A stretch of DNA of 64,000 nucleotides from Bacillota bacterium. Lineage in GTDB: Bacteria > Bacillota > UBA4882 > UBA8346. The stretch lies in contig JAFABB010000046.1 of assembly GCA_023426245.1 (NCBI GenBank), forward strand, positions 142,142 to 206,141. Reading direction: 5' to 3'. The notes under the pieces were generated by a model. That model saw only the letters and a program-made list of their open reading frames with translations, ran no database searches and had not been told where the DNA came from. A program made the translations under genes and the position numbers. Positions 18,375 to 27,064 of the stretch are shown here, one piece after another. Position 1 is the first letter of the stretch. The number at the start of each line of letters is the position of its first letter.

Positions 18375-18533
18375 AAAAGAAGGATATAATCAATTGAAAT
18401 GTGCTGTAATTTTACTCGTAATACTACATCCATATAAGTAATAGATACAGTACTTACTTTTCAGGGATTTTTGTTTTCTGAAAAATTATTGGCAGGTCGA
18501 TATTCAATGATTCCAGAATATAAAATACGTTTT

Positions 18534-18567
18534 AACTCGCTGCCATAACTGGAGCGGGTTTTTTTTA
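18534..18567 (+). terminator. Rho-independent terminator of the transporter-sulfatase operon
   Basis: AACTCGCT pairs with AGCGGGTT (one G-U pair) across an 11-nt loop, followed by eight T. Confidence 0.85.
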
Positions 18568-18634
18568 TAAGCATTTTTACCGGCTTTCTTTTTAAAATTC
18601 CAAAAATGAGTTATTTTTATACTAAATGATTCAT

Positions 18635-18853
18635 CTATTGTCTTTTATCCGTCCGCCCCAATAAATAATCGGTAGTCGTTCCAAAGAAATCTGCAATCTT
18701 AATCAATATTTCAAACTCAGGTTCTCTGGTATTTTTTTCATACTTGGTAATTGTGGATTTCACGATTTGCAGCTTTTCCGCCAGAGTTTCCTGGGTTAAA
18801 TTATTTTCCAACCGGAGTTGTTTTAGTCTTTCTCCAAAAGTTACTTTTCCCAA
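18635..18853 (-). CDS. XRE-family repressor (small)
   Basis: A 72-residue single-domain Cro/CI-type helix-turn-helix protein (FGERLKQLRLENNLTQETLAEKLQIVKSTITKYEKN) with the common ending ADFFGTTTDYLLGRTDKR. The start is TTG at 18853 with AGGAGGA 8 nt upstream. It is divergent from a RadC-type gene with two related palindromes between them, typical of autoregulation. A close paralogue lies at 35744-35968. Confidence 0.9.
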   Translation of the reverse strand: MGKVTFGERLKQLRLENNLTQETLAEKLQIVKSTITKYEKNTREPEFEILIKIADFFGTTTDYLLGRTDKRQ

Positions 18854-18905
18854 AGGTCTTATCCTCCTATGAAACATAATAGCATGGAATGAAAGGGCTA
18901 CCAAT

Positions 18906-18930
18906 AATAGTTGACAATACGCCAACTATT
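18906..18930. promoter_or_regulatory. Probable XRE operator 1
   Basis: The palindromic arms AATAGTTG and CAACTATT (18906-18913 and 18923-18930) surround the core TTGACAATACGCCAA. It lies between the divergent XRE and RadC genes. Confidence 0.6.
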
Positions 18931-18953
18931 TTTTATAATATAAATAAAACAAG

Positions 18954-18968
18954 TTGGCAATTCGCCAA
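18954..18968. promoter_or_regulatory. Probable XRE operator 2
   Basis: TTGGCAATTCGCCAA is an inverted repeat (TTGGC/GCCAA) sharing 13 of 15 bases with the core of operator 1, 43 bp away. Confidence 0.6.
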
Positions 18969-19000
18969 TTAAGTGAAGTTGTTGAAACGAGGTAGTCGTC

Positions 19001-19456
19001 ATGTCCCTCACCTCCATCAATCTCTATACCCTTAAACTGATCCGCCTGGCCCGCCGCCGTTATGACTTGGATACTTTGCAAATGACCAGCCCCCGAGTTT
19101 GTTTCAAAACCCTGGAGCTTTTCCTGGATTTATCATCCGAACCGGTGGAGAACTTTGGGCTCATCTCGTTAAATCTTAAAAATAAAATCACCGGCATCCA
19201 GATCATCGGCATCGGAGATCTGGAACAGGTTAACGTCCGACCGCGTGAAGTCTTTGCGGCGGCGCTGCACAATAATGCCGGAGCCATAATCGTTTTTCAT
19301 AACCATCCCAGTGGCGAAGTGGAACCGAGCCGAGAGGATATCCGGATGACCCGAAAGCTCAAAGCGGCGGGGGAGTTAATGGACATCAGAGTGCTGGACC
19401 ATCTCATTATCGGTCAGGGACGTTTTTGTAGCTTGAAAGAAAAGGGATGGATGTAG
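19001..19456 (+). CDS. RadC-type JAB/JAMM domain protein
   Basis: A 151-residue protein consisting of the C-terminal JAMM metalloprotease-like fold of RadC: the metal site is HNHPSGEVEPSREDI (H-x-H, S, D), with VNVRPREVFAAAL before it and DHLIIG after. It lacks the helix-hairpin-helix part of full RadC. Short RadC relatives of this kind are frequent on mobile or accessory DNA; their biochemical role is unsettled. It is divergent from the XRE repressor and probably controlled by it. Confidence 0.88.
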   Translation: MSLTSINLYTLKLIRLARRRYDLDTLQMTSPRVCFKTLELFLDLSSEPVENFGLISLNLKNKITGIQIIGIGDLEQVNVRPREVFAAALHNNAGAIIVFHNHPSGEVEPSREDIRMTRKLKAAGELMDIRVLDHLIIGQGRFCSLKEKGWM

Positions 19457-19555
19457 GGAAGGATGCAATTTTTTTATAAGAAAGTATATAATTATTAGAA
19501 CAAGAATGATAAGATATAGTCGACACTGAGTTCTTTATGCATTTGAGGAATAGCC

Positions 19556-20419
19556 ATGTTAAAACGCCAACTGATTTTATTAAAACTTATCGAGTCCGCC
19601 GGAGGAAGTGTTTCCCGCCTTCAATTGGTGAAGCTTTCTTTTTTATTTGCCCATGAAATGAAGTTTGAGAAATTTGATTCATTCTATCAATTTGTACCCT
19701 ATAAGTACGGCCCATTCTCATTCGGGCTATACCATGAATTGGATAGCCTAATCGATCAGGGGTTGTTATCCAGTGAAAACAGCTATCAACTTGTTTTAGG
19801 ACAATCGAATCAAACTGCTAAGTCCAGGCTGGAACCGGCTCTTGGGAGAGCGGCGGAATATATTTCCTGGAAATACGGCAGTTTGTCCAATGAAGAATTG
19901 ATTGATGTTGTTTATTCCCGTTATCCCTGGTTTACCATAAACAGTGATAAAAAGGAATTGCGCGGAGCTAATGCTCCCCAGGTTGAATGCGCGATTTTTA
20001 CAGCGGGATATGAGAGTTTGCAGGTTGATGGCTTTTTAAACATGCTGCTGCAAGCCGGGGTTAAGAAAATTATCGATGTTCGCCGCAATCCGATATCCCG
20101 TAATTATGGGTTTCATAAGTCAACTTTATCGGGACTTTCTAAAAAATTACGTATCAAATATCTGCATACTCCGGAAGCGGGTATTCCATCGGCATGGCGG
20201 ACAGACTTGAGTAGTTTCTCCGATTATCAAAGGTTATTCGATCGCTATGAGCATGAGATTATTAAACCGGAAATGGTGTCCCATATTGCCGATTTAATTT
20301 TGGAGGAACCTTCGGTATTGATCTGCATGGAGGCGGATCCCAATTATTGTCATCGAACACGCCTTGCTAAACATATTAACAACCTGACAGGACTGGATAT
20401 AATCAACCTGGGGGAATAA
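19556..20419 (+). CDS. DUF488 protein with N-terminal Panacea/SocA-like domain
   Basis: A 287-residue two-domain protein. Residues 1 to about 125 are helical, with LQLVKLSFLFAHEM and YKYGPFSFGLYHELDSLIDQGLL, resembling the SocA/DUF4065 (Panacea) type antitoxin domain. Residues 135-287 form a DUF488 domain with AIFTAGYESL, IDVRRNPIS, and the cysteine motif LICMEADPNYCHRTRLAKHI. The next gene follows after 2 bp, so they form one unit. DUF488 enzymatic activity is not established. The N-terminal assignment is by pattern and is the less certain half. Confidence 0.75.
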   Translation: MLKRQLILLKLIESAGGSVSRLQLVKLSFLFAHEMKFEKFDSFYQFVPYKYGPFSFGLYHELDSLIDQGLLSSENSYQLVLGQSNQTAKSRLEPALGRAAEYISWKYGSLSNEELIDVVYSRYPWFTINSDKKELRGANAPQVECAIFTAGYESLQVDGFLNMLLQAGVKKIIDVRRNPISRNYGFHKSTLSGLSKKLRIKYLHTPEAGIPSAWRTDLSSFSDYQRLFDRYEHEIIKPEMVSHIADLILEEPSVLICMEADPNYCHRTRLAKHINNLTGLDIINLGE

Positions 20420-20421
20420 AT

Positions 20422-21222
20422 ATGGATGAAGTTTTTTCAAAAACACGGGTGCTGATTCTGGTCATGACGTATCCCCATCCTTCCCGTGGTTATCAGGAAT
20501 TGGTTTGCACTGCAGGTATTACTGAAAATTTAGAATGGGTGAGGCTTTATCCCGTAGATTACCGCTACCGGCCTAAGAATCAGAGATTTCAAAAATATCA
20601 ATGGGTAAATATCAATCTGGCTTCGCGGGGTAAAGGAAATGATAATCGTAAAGAAAGTCGAAAACCGGACTTAGAGTCCATTCGCTTAATCGGTGAACCG
20701 TTATCAAGTAAGAATAATTGGCTGGAAAGGCGACTGATAGTGGAGAAATTGCCAATTCATACGATTCATGAGCTTCGCCGGTTATATGATTCGGATAAAA
20801 CATCATTGGGAATTATCCGCCCCAAACGAATTATCGATCTGGTGATTGAGGAAGATGATGAGGTATGGAAACCTCAGTGGCAAGAACTTTATAGTCAATT
20901 AACCCTCTTTGGCCCTACTCCAAAACCCCTGGCAAAAATCCCTTATAAATTCAGCTACATATTTGAGTGTGATGACGATGAAAAATCTCATCAAGCGATG
21001 ATCGAAGATTGGGAACTTGGTGTTCTTTATTTAAAAGAAGCCGCTCGTTTGGGTAATAAAGAAAAAGCAGCTGAAAGTGTGCGCAAAAAATATTTTGATG
21101 ATATTTGCGCTACGGACAAGGATACTCATTTTTTCATGGGAACGACTTTTCCTTATAATTCTTGGGTCGTGTTGGGAACCTATTACCCTAAGAAGGAATA
21201 TCAGTTAACTTTGGGATTCTAG
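20422..21222 (+). CDS. Unknown protein coupled to the DUF488 gene
   Basis: A 266-residue soluble protein starting 2 bp after the DUF488 stop, with GGGGGAA upstream. I do not recognise a named family. Visible features are an N-terminal strand-rich segment with many aromatic and basic residues (LEWVRLYPVDYRYRP), a Cys/Asp-rich piece FECDDDEKSHQAM and a C-terminal FMGTTFPYNSWVVLGTYYP. The basic, Arg/Trp/Tyr-rich character would suit nucleic-acid binding. The tight coupling implies the two proteins act together. Confidence 0.6.
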   Translation: MDEVFSKTRVLILVMTYPHPSRGYQELVCTAGITENLEWVRLYPVDYRYRPKNQRFQKYQWVNINLASRGKGNDNRKESRKPDLESIRLIGEPLSSKNNWLERRLIVEKLPIHTIHELRRLYDSDKTSLGIIRPKRIIDLVIEEDDEVWKPQWQELYSQLTLFGPTPKPLAKIPYKFSYIFECDDDEKSHQAMIEDWELGVLYLKEAARLGNKEKAAESVRKKYFDDICATDKDTHFFMGTTFPYNSWVVLGTYYPKKEYQLTLGF

Positions 21223-21270
21223 TACTGTATGAACCAATATTCAAATTTATAATCATTTTGGAATAAGTAT

Positions 21271-21900
21271 TTATCGTTCTTTTTTACATTTCACCATGAT
21301 AAATGGAAAGGGCGGTTTATTTTCCATGTTTTTATGGGGCTCAACAATTTTCGAAATTTCGACCAGCTCATAGTGACCAAATTCTTGTTGGATCGACTCC
21401 TCGTCATAAAAAAACATTTTGAGCCCTTCCATGATCTCGAAATAGTCTTTATCCAGTTGTTTGCCCTTGCCAAACATGGGGGCTTCTTTGGAAATGGTAG
21501 TAAAAATCATATATCCGTTGGGCTTTAACTGATGATAGCAATTTTGAATAAACTTCTCTCGCTCATGCTGATTCAATAAATGAATCAGGGCATAACAAAA
21601 TATCCCGTCATAAAGTTGGTCGTCAAAAGGCATATCCGTTACTGAGCCATGAAAAATAGGAATATCAAGCCCGTTTTGCCTTGCCAGGTCAATTGCTGTT
21701 TTGGAAATCTCAATTCCGGTCACCTTGATTCCGTTGTCCATAAAAACCTTGGCGTTTCTGCCATAGCCAATACCCGGTATCAATATATCCCGAATATTCT
21801 TTTCCAGGAAAAAGTCCTTGGCCAAGATTGCAGAGTCTGAAGGTTCAAATCCCCACATCGTTTGATGCTCAATAAAACTTGATTCCCAGAATTCGGTCAT
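21271..21900 (-). CDS. Class I SAM-dependent methyltransferase
   Basis: A 209-residue cytoplasmic Rossmann methyltransferase: motif I ILIPGIGYGRNAKVF, the acidic end of strand 2 (GIEIS), motif IV (DGIFCYALIHLL) and LKPNGYMIFTT. The layout is that of the TehB/thiopurine group. The substrate cannot be read from the sequence. AAGGTGAT precedes the ATG. Confidence 0.88.
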   Translation of the reverse strand: MTEFWESSFIEHQTMWGFEPSDSAILAKDFFLEKNIRDILIPGIGYGRNAKVFMDNGIKVTGIEISKTAIDLARQNGLDIPIFHGSVTDMPFDDQLYDGIFCYALIHLLNQHEREKFIQNCYHQLKPNGYMIFTTISKEAPMFGKGKQLDKDYFEIMEGLKMFFYDEESIQQEFGHYELVEISKIVEPHKNMENKPPFPFIMVKCKKER

Positions 21901-22041
21901 TCATCGATCACCTTGATTTTTTTTAATTATACCTCATTTACTTCGTATTTAATAAAATTGTTCAATTGCTTATCAAAAGATGGAAACTTGGATAATTTGT
22001 GGGCTAAAAAATAGGATAACTAAATGTATCAATTACCAGTA

Positions 22042-22251
22042 TTACCAAGGGATTTTATTGTAAACATCACCACGGAAGAACGGGACAAGTTTGCTTCTTA
22101 AAGGTTCCGGAACATCTTTTAATCGAAGTTGATCGACCCGTTTTATCTCGATGCTGTCTATTTTAAGACGCCCGGCCAACTCAGCTACTGTGAGCCCTTT
22201 ATTTTTTCTTAGATTTTTGACTCGTTGATTACCTAAACCAAATCCAAACAA
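22042..22251 (-). CDS. Small helix-turn-helix-like protein
   Basis: A 69-residue ORF starting at TTG, with GGAGTG 9 nt upstream. The stretch RVKNLRKNKGLTVAELAGRLKIDSIEIKRVDQLRL resembles the first helices of an XRE domain but lacks a clear complete fold. It is possibly a shortened regulator. Confidence 0.55.
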   Translation of the reverse strand: MFGFGLGNQRVKNLRKNKGLTVAELAGRLKIDSIEIKRVDQLRLKDVPEPLRSKLVPFFRGDVYNKIPW

Positions 22252-22542
22252 TTCCTGATCACTCCATTTTTATTTTTTGAGGCCATGAAGGTAATTGGCG
22301 CATACCGTAAACGGACATTGGGACTTAGCGAACGTGCTCTTTTGGTTAAGTCTTGTCAATTCATTATAGCAAATTTTTATTTCATTGCCCAACTGAAATG
22401 GATTTTAGTGAATTCAAAAATATGAAAAGGCAACAAGGAGAAAATCACTTTTGGGACAGCCTCTTCGGTATGATAAAATTTTTTTATTTAGCAGGAATTG
22501 TTTTCTAAGAACAGAATTTAATTCACTGGTAAAATAATAGAT

Positions 22543-22610
22543 CCAGCAATATTGCTGGGAGGGAGTAGTGAAGCGACCAACGGGAAACCGGCGGTCGTTT
22601 TTATTTTTTT
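22543..22610 (+). ncRNA. Possible small structured RNA with terminator
   Basis: The perfect 16-bp palindrome CCAGCAATATTGCTGG is followed by GGGAGTAG and then a terminator-like hairpin (GCGACC / GGTCGT with an inner CGG-GAAA-CCG) and a T-rich tail. No gene follows closely. It could be an orphan leader or a small RNA. Confidence 0.4.
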
Positions 22611-22735
22611 CAATACAACAGTCTTTCAACTTTACGTTAACATCATTGTCGTTTAATGAACATATTCATGACACACAAAAATGGTATATTAATTATATAA
22701 ACTTTTTTCATTACTCTCTCCCTTTTTTATTGATA

Positions 22736-22760
22736 CCCTCTTTGCAGAGGGATTTTTTTT
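22736..22760 (+). terminator. Rho-independent terminator
   Basis: CCCTCT pairs with AGAGGG across a 4-nt loop; eight T follow. Confidence 0.75.
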
Positions 22761-22788
22761 GATTCCAGCCAATTGAATCCGCGATAAC

Positions 22789-22823
22789 AAAAGGATGCCC
22801 CATCAAGAGGCATCCTTTTGTTT
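22789..22823. terminator. Two-way terminator-like hairpin
   Basis: AAAAGGATGCC pairs perfectly with GGCATCCTTTT across a 9-nt loop. The A-run and T-run allow it to act on both strands. Confidence 0.65.
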
Positions 22824-22999
22824 ATCACGGAGTTGATTTTCGGAAAGAAATCAGCGAACAAAAAAATGCGGAGGCGAAAGTCGAACGGAATTTTTGACCG
22901 GAAAAATGTTTGATGAAATGAAATCAGAATTCGAAAACGGCAAGTCCTTAATTGATGGGGTTCTGAAAGTTATTTGCGCATACATTTTGGCCTATTTTT

Positions 23000-23033
23000 T
23001 TCGTGCCCTTTCGTGTGTTTCGTGGTTGATAAT
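23000..23033. repeat. Dispersed TTCGTG-type intergenic repeat, copy 1
   Basis: The stretch contains TTCGTG, CTTTCGTGTG, TTTCGTGG and TTGATAAT in order. It resembles the stretch at 48334-48367, which has TTCGCG, TTTTGGTG, ATCGCGTGG and TCGATGAT in the same order. Confidence 0.45.
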
Positions 23034-23341
23034 CTTTTCTTTCGTTCTGAATCCGGTGCCTTTGAAAAGGCGATAAATCGTGGTCCTTTTATATTTTCAT
23101 CACCCCATCATTCTGGAATTGTAAAAAATTGAAGAGGTTGGACAGCATCGATGAAGGCCCCCATCTCTGTGAATTACTCAAAGTCGCCGGTCTTCCCCCG
23201 CTACCGTATGCTGGAGTATGGGAAGGATCAGTGGCCCAAAATAAGCAATCATAATCCCTCGCCCGTGAAACTGGAGAGGGCTACTTCTCTGAATGGACGG
23301 TTTGGTGAGGCGTAGGCGGTTAAAAACGGGTTTCAAACTTC

Positions 23342-24274
23342 TTAAATCCTCCCGGCATTCTTTTCTTCCAGGACCTTAATACTATGATAGAACAGTTCAT
23401 TGATTGGGGTCGGGATGCCCAGCTCAGCCCCGAGCCGGCATACCATGCCGGAGAACATTTCCACTTCGGTGGTCCGGCCATTTTCAATATCCTGCAACGT
23501 GGAAGTTTTATTGGCATAAGGAATGTGGAGCAAACGTTCCCGTTGCCAGAGGAGATTCTCCTCATTAAGGTCGATTCCTTTTCGATTGGCGATGGCGATC
23601 ACTTCCCTAAAGGCCATCTCCCGGATTTGATTGGCGTGCTCGCTAACCTGCCAGGCGCCGAAAGGAATGCCGAGAATTGCGGAAGATTGGTTCTCGCTGA
23701 CATTACAGGCGAATTTAAACCACAGGCTGTGGATCATATCGGGTTCCACTTTATAGGGGATTTCCGCGCGGCTAAAGAGATCCATCATGGCCTCGATTCG
23801 AGGCGAAATCGTCTCATTACGGGCTTCGCCCAATATAAACCAGCCGTTTTTGGGATCATAATTGCAGCTGCCGTTTTGCATGACCACCGATTTCCGGGTG
23901 ATGCCGTAAATTACCCGCTCCCAACCATACTCCGCGGCGATCTGTTCTTCCGAATCGATACCGTTCATGAAGGATACAATGATGGTATCATCGCCTACCT
24001 GATGTTTAATATCTTTGATCGCGGTGGGAAGAGAGCCGTACTTCACGATAACAATAACCAAATCGGCCGGGGTGGTCTTTTCGCCGGGATCAACAATATT
24101 AAAATGATAATTTTCTCCATTGATGGTCATTCCATCGTTTTCCAAACGCGTTTTGCGGGTGCCTCCGGCAATCACCCGAAAATTTTCGGGGCCGACTGCT
24201 TTAAGCAGACCAGGGGCCAGGGAACAGCCAATAGCCCCCAGTCCAATCAGCGCAACGGTATTGAGTTGTTTCAT
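23342..24274 (-). CDS. Ketopantoate reductase family protein (ApbA/PanE type)
   Basis: A 310-residue NADPH-dependent oxidoreductase. The N-terminal Rossmann fold is VALIGLGAIGCSLA; the conserved K in VIVKYGSLPTA and the C-terminal helical domain with SLWFKFACNVSENQSSA and NGRTTEVEMFSGMV match the family. The reaction in the true enzyme is 2-dehydropantoate to pantoate for coenzyme A synthesis. No other pan genes are nearby and many paralogues in this family act on other 2-keto acids, so the exact substrate is open. Confidence 0.85.
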   Translation of the reverse strand: MKQLNTVALIGLGAIGCSLAPGLLKAVGPENFRVIAGGTRKTRLENDGMTINGENYHFNIVDPGEKTTPADLVIVIVKYGSLPTAIKDIKHQVGDDTIIVSFMNGIDSEEQIAAEYGWERVIYGITRKSVVMQNGSCNYDPKNGWFILGEARNETISPRIEAMMDLFSRAEIPYKVEPDMIHSLWFKFACNVSENQSSAILGIPFGAWQVSEHANQIREMAFREVIAIANRKGIDLNEENLLWQRERLLHIPYANKTSTLQDIENGRTTEVEMFSGMVCRLGAELGIPTPINELFYHSIKVLEEKNAGRI

Positions 24275-24331
24275 TGTCCATGGACTCCCTTTGGAAAGTT
24301 GTTAACGGGATTGAACAGGCTTTTACCGGCG

Positions 24332-24417
24332 GGTTGTCTCAAAAGAAAATGATTGCCTTAACAACCCACCGGCTGAAAGCCGGTGGTGGTTGAGTTTCCA
24401 TTACTTTTGAGACAACC
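24332..24417. mobile_element. MITE-like element, 86 bp
   Basis: Perfect 14-bp terminal inverted repeats GGTTGTCTCAAAAG and CTTTTGAGACAACC enclose a strong central hairpin (CCACCGGC / GCCGGTGG). The ends match those of the insertion sequence at 63878. It lies between two leftward genes. Confidence 0.8.
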
Positions 24418-24439
24418 GCATTTCGGGATATGAAAGAAA

Positions 24440-26716
24440 TTACCTTCTCGGCTTGCCATTCGGGCCGGGGCCGCGATCTTCGCCTCTGGTTTTATCGTCT
24501 TTGGAATCTCTACCGCTAAAAGGAACCGTTACCGTGACGGTTACTGTCTTGGAATTGCCTGAAATGTCCGTGGCCGAATAGGTTATTGTATAAATCCGGT
24601 CTTCCCGTTTGGCCCCGTCCGTTTCCGCCCTCAAAAAGAAGCTCCGGTCATCCGTTCCGATGGATGCCCCGCTAATGTCCATGTCGGGATCAAATTTTTG
24701 GTTACAGGTAATCGAGACCAAGCGAATGTCGGGATCGGGATCCTGGTCATCCTTAACCTGGATATCGGCAGTAATTTGAATCATTTTTTGGTTCACAGGC
24801 GCCAGCTTGTTTGGCGAAAGTTTGACCGCCAACTCCGGTGCTTTGGTATCTTTGACCTTGCCTGGAGTTGGAGTGGGGCTGGAACCCGGCTGATGATCCC
24901 TGTCTCCAGACGGCGGCGTCGGCTTATTAACTGGAGGTACGGGTGGCTTTCCAGTTGGCCGGCCCGGCGTCCCATCCCCTTGAACGGGTCCGGAAATAAC
25001 CTCCGGAGATTTGGCTTCAATCCTAACTTGTGTGCTAACGGCTCCATGATAAATACGATCCCGGGCTGTCACTCTAACGGTATACAATCCCGGCCGGGAA
25101 AATTTATGGCTCACCGGAGATGAATCAAAGGTCCGGCTCGATGTGCCGTCGTCAAAGTCCCAGACATATTCAATACGGGTCGGACCGCCGTCAATATTCA
25201 AAACCGGTCTGAAACTCACTTGCAGGGGGGCAATGCCGCCCTGTTGGGAGGCGATGACTTTAAGCGAGAGCTGTGGCGGTCTGACATCGATCGGCAGGTG
25301 TTTGGCCACCACGGTACCGTGAATCCGGTCGGTGACAACCAACCGCACTTGATAACGGCCCGGATCGACAAAAGTATGAATGGGATTGGTCTCCCTGGAG
25401 AACGTACCATCGTTGAAGTCCCAATAATATTCGATATCTGTTGGACCGCCGTCGATCCTGAGAGTGGAGCGGAATCTTACCCGTAAAGGAATAGAACCGG
25501 ACCATTGGGAAGCATCAGCCGCCAGGTTCAGGACCGGCGGGATTGCACTAACAGTATAAACCCAAGGTTCGGTTTTGAGATAGGGATGGTTTTTATCAAT
25601 CAGCGTCAATCGGACGGGATAGTCTCCCACTTTCCGATAAACATGCTCACCGGAGGGAAGGTTTGAAGTGGTACCGTCGCCGAAATTCCATAAATATTGG
25701 ATGGAGGTCGGTTCCGTACCCAAAATGTCAGGAGTGGCTTTATAAGAGAATGTCAGAGGTACCGGTCCCCGCCCCGAAGTGATGGTGGCTGAATTGTTGA
25801 TGGCAAAGGGAAGAACATGGATATCCCAGGTTTTTTCGAATACTGGTCCCAGAGAGTTGACAATTTTTAATTTCAACGGATAAACCCCGGGTTTGGTGTA
25901 GGTATGTTCCGTTTGTTCCGTGGTTTTTACGCCGGATCCGTCGCCGAAATCCCATAAATATTTGGAGGTTGACTGGTAATGGCTGATTGCGTTCGCGAAG
26001 CATTGAACGGTCAAATCCTCATATCCTTCCAGCGGAGAAATGCTGGGGTTGGCTTCAATGGGCTCCGGAACCTGCAAATCCAATTGAAATAAATCCGCGG
26101 TTTGGGGGTTTAAAAGTTGAATGGCGGCATAGCCGGGGGAAAAAGAAGTTTCAACGGTATTATTGTTTACCCGGTTGCCGTCCGGTAAGGTCCATTGCCA
26201 GTTGGCTGCCGGAATACTTGTCACATTCAAGCCGAATTGTCCCGGGCGGTTTCTTTCGATAGCGCGAACCGACACCTGGCTTCTTTGATATGTACATTGA
26301 GCGTCCAGCTTCGAACCATATTTTTTCAAGATACTGTTATATTTCCCTGCGTAGAGCGTTAAGCGGCAAACTTGATCCGGCTGCAAAGTCAGTTCGCCCG
26401 ATTCCTTGTGTTCGGGATTGAGTGAAACTACCGTTTCGGTTTTACCATTGGCGCTGACGACTTCAATTAGAACCGAAGCTTTGTCGTTCGTGATAAGCCC
26501 CCTTTTGTCAAAGGCAACTTCCCAGACAACTTTGGAAACAAAATCTAAGGGTTTATCCGGAAAGGTTAGGGTGCGTTTTTCATTATAATCGTCCACCGAG
26601 AGGGAAACTTTTTGAAGCCCATAAAAAGTTTTGGTTAAAGATGAATCTCCTGCGGCGATTTGCATAGTTAGGCCCACAAGAAAGAGCAAAAGGCCGGTAA
26701 TGACGAATTTCTTCAT
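24440..26716 (-). CDS. Secreted PKD-repeat protein
   Basis: A 758-residue protein with a signal peptide, an N-terminal strand-rich domain, and four consecutive PKD domains (about residues 235-570), each with the hallmark YxWDFGDG or YxWDFNDG and a following HTFxxPGxYxVRL. A Pro/Gly/Thr-rich linker (about 575-625) follows, then a C-terminal Ig-like domain ending with a charged tail. PKD domains mediate protein or carbohydrate contact on the cell surface. No catalytic domain or sortase signal is visible. AAAGGAGAG precedes the ATG. Confidence 0.9.
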   Translation of the reverse strand: MKKFVITGLLLFLVGLTMQIAAGDSSLTKTFYGLQKVSLSVDDYNEKRTLTFPDKPLDFVSKVVWEVAFDKRGLITNDKASVLIEVVSANGKTETVVSLNPEHKESGELTLQPDQVCRLTLYAGKYNSILKKYGSKLDAQCTYQRSQVSVRAIERNRPGQFGLNVTSIPAANWQWTLPDGNRVNNNTVETSFSPGYAAIQLLNPQTADLFQLDLQVPEPIEANPSISPLEGYEDLTVQCFANAISHYQSTSKYLWDFGDGSGVKTTEQTEHTYTKPGVYPLKLKIVNSLGPVFEKTWDIHVLPFAINNSATITSGRGPVPLTFSYKATPDILGTEPTSIQYLWNFGDGTTSNLPSGEHVYRKVGDYPVRLTLIDKNHPYLKTEPWVYTVSAIPPVLNLAADASQWSGSIPLRVRFRSTLRIDGGPTDIEYYWDFNDGTFSRETNPIHTFVDPGRYQVRLVVTDRIHGTVVAKHLPIDVRPPQLSLKVIASQQGGIAPLQVSFRPVLNIDGGPTRIEYVWDFDDGTSSRTFDSSPVSHKFSRPGLYTVRVTARDRIYHGAVSTQVRIEAKSPEVISGPVQGDGTPGRPTGKPPVPPVNKPTPPSGDRDHQPGSSPTPTPGKVKDTKAPELAVKLSPNKLAPVNQKMIQITADIQVKDDQDPDPDIRLVSITCNQKFDPDMDISGASIGTDDRSFFLRAETDGAKREDRIYTITYSATDISGNSKTVTVTVTVPFSGRDSKDDKTRGEDRGPGPNGKPRR

Positions 26717-27064
26717 GAAATAGACTCTCCTTTTCTTTTAAAAGATTCTTGAGGTTAATCCAATGCCGATGCGATTGAATTTCTCAAGGGCATAACGACG
26801 ATATGAAACTTGAAGGGACCTGGAATTAAAGGAAGGCCATTGGATAGGGATTTTATTGATTATTTTGATCCCTGAATCAATGGCCCAAGGTAAACAGGAA
26901 ACGGTTTGCCGGATTGTAACTGAAAAAGATTCCAATATCGAGCCTATTTATAAAAAGATTGCGTTTTAAGATTTTTTGAAAGCGGGTTCCAGTCAAAAAA
27001 AATCAATTTAATTATAACATTCCTTGACAATAGGCTCAATCATGAAATAAGGACGATTGAAAGG
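26717..27064. other. Non-coding stretch upstream of the PKD-protein gene
   Basis: 348 bp between two leftward genes, with no supportable ORF. It presumably carries the PKD-gene promoter. Confidence 0.5.

Larger units (their letters stand above)
22252..23341. other. 1.1-kb non-coding region rich in RNA-like and repeat elements
   Basis: No gene is supportable here. The region holds a transposon-end remnant (22448-22463), a two-hairpin element ending in a terminator (22543-22610), two more terminators (22736-22760 and 22789-22819), a dispersed TTCGTG-type repeat (about 23000-23033) and a GC-rich, hairpin-dense segment (about 23130-23310) of unknown nature. Confidence 0.6.

Noticed and set aside
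22414..22629. 71-codon minus-strand ORF
   Set aside because: It runs through an RNA-like element with terminator and a transposon-end remnant; no ribosome site or family match.
23130..23310. Possible cobalamin riboswitch on the minus strand (GGGCCACTG and GGGGGAAG pieces)
   Set aside because: The order of some pieces fits, but the most conserved B12-box ending is not present, GGTGAAA-type core pieces are on the wrong strand, and no suitable gene follows. A covariance-model search would decide; I do not call it.
23384..24352. 322-codon plus-strand ORF opposite the ketopantoate reductase gene
   Set aside because: It is the reverse-frame shadow of a clear PanE/ApbA-family gene; its translation shows no family motifs.
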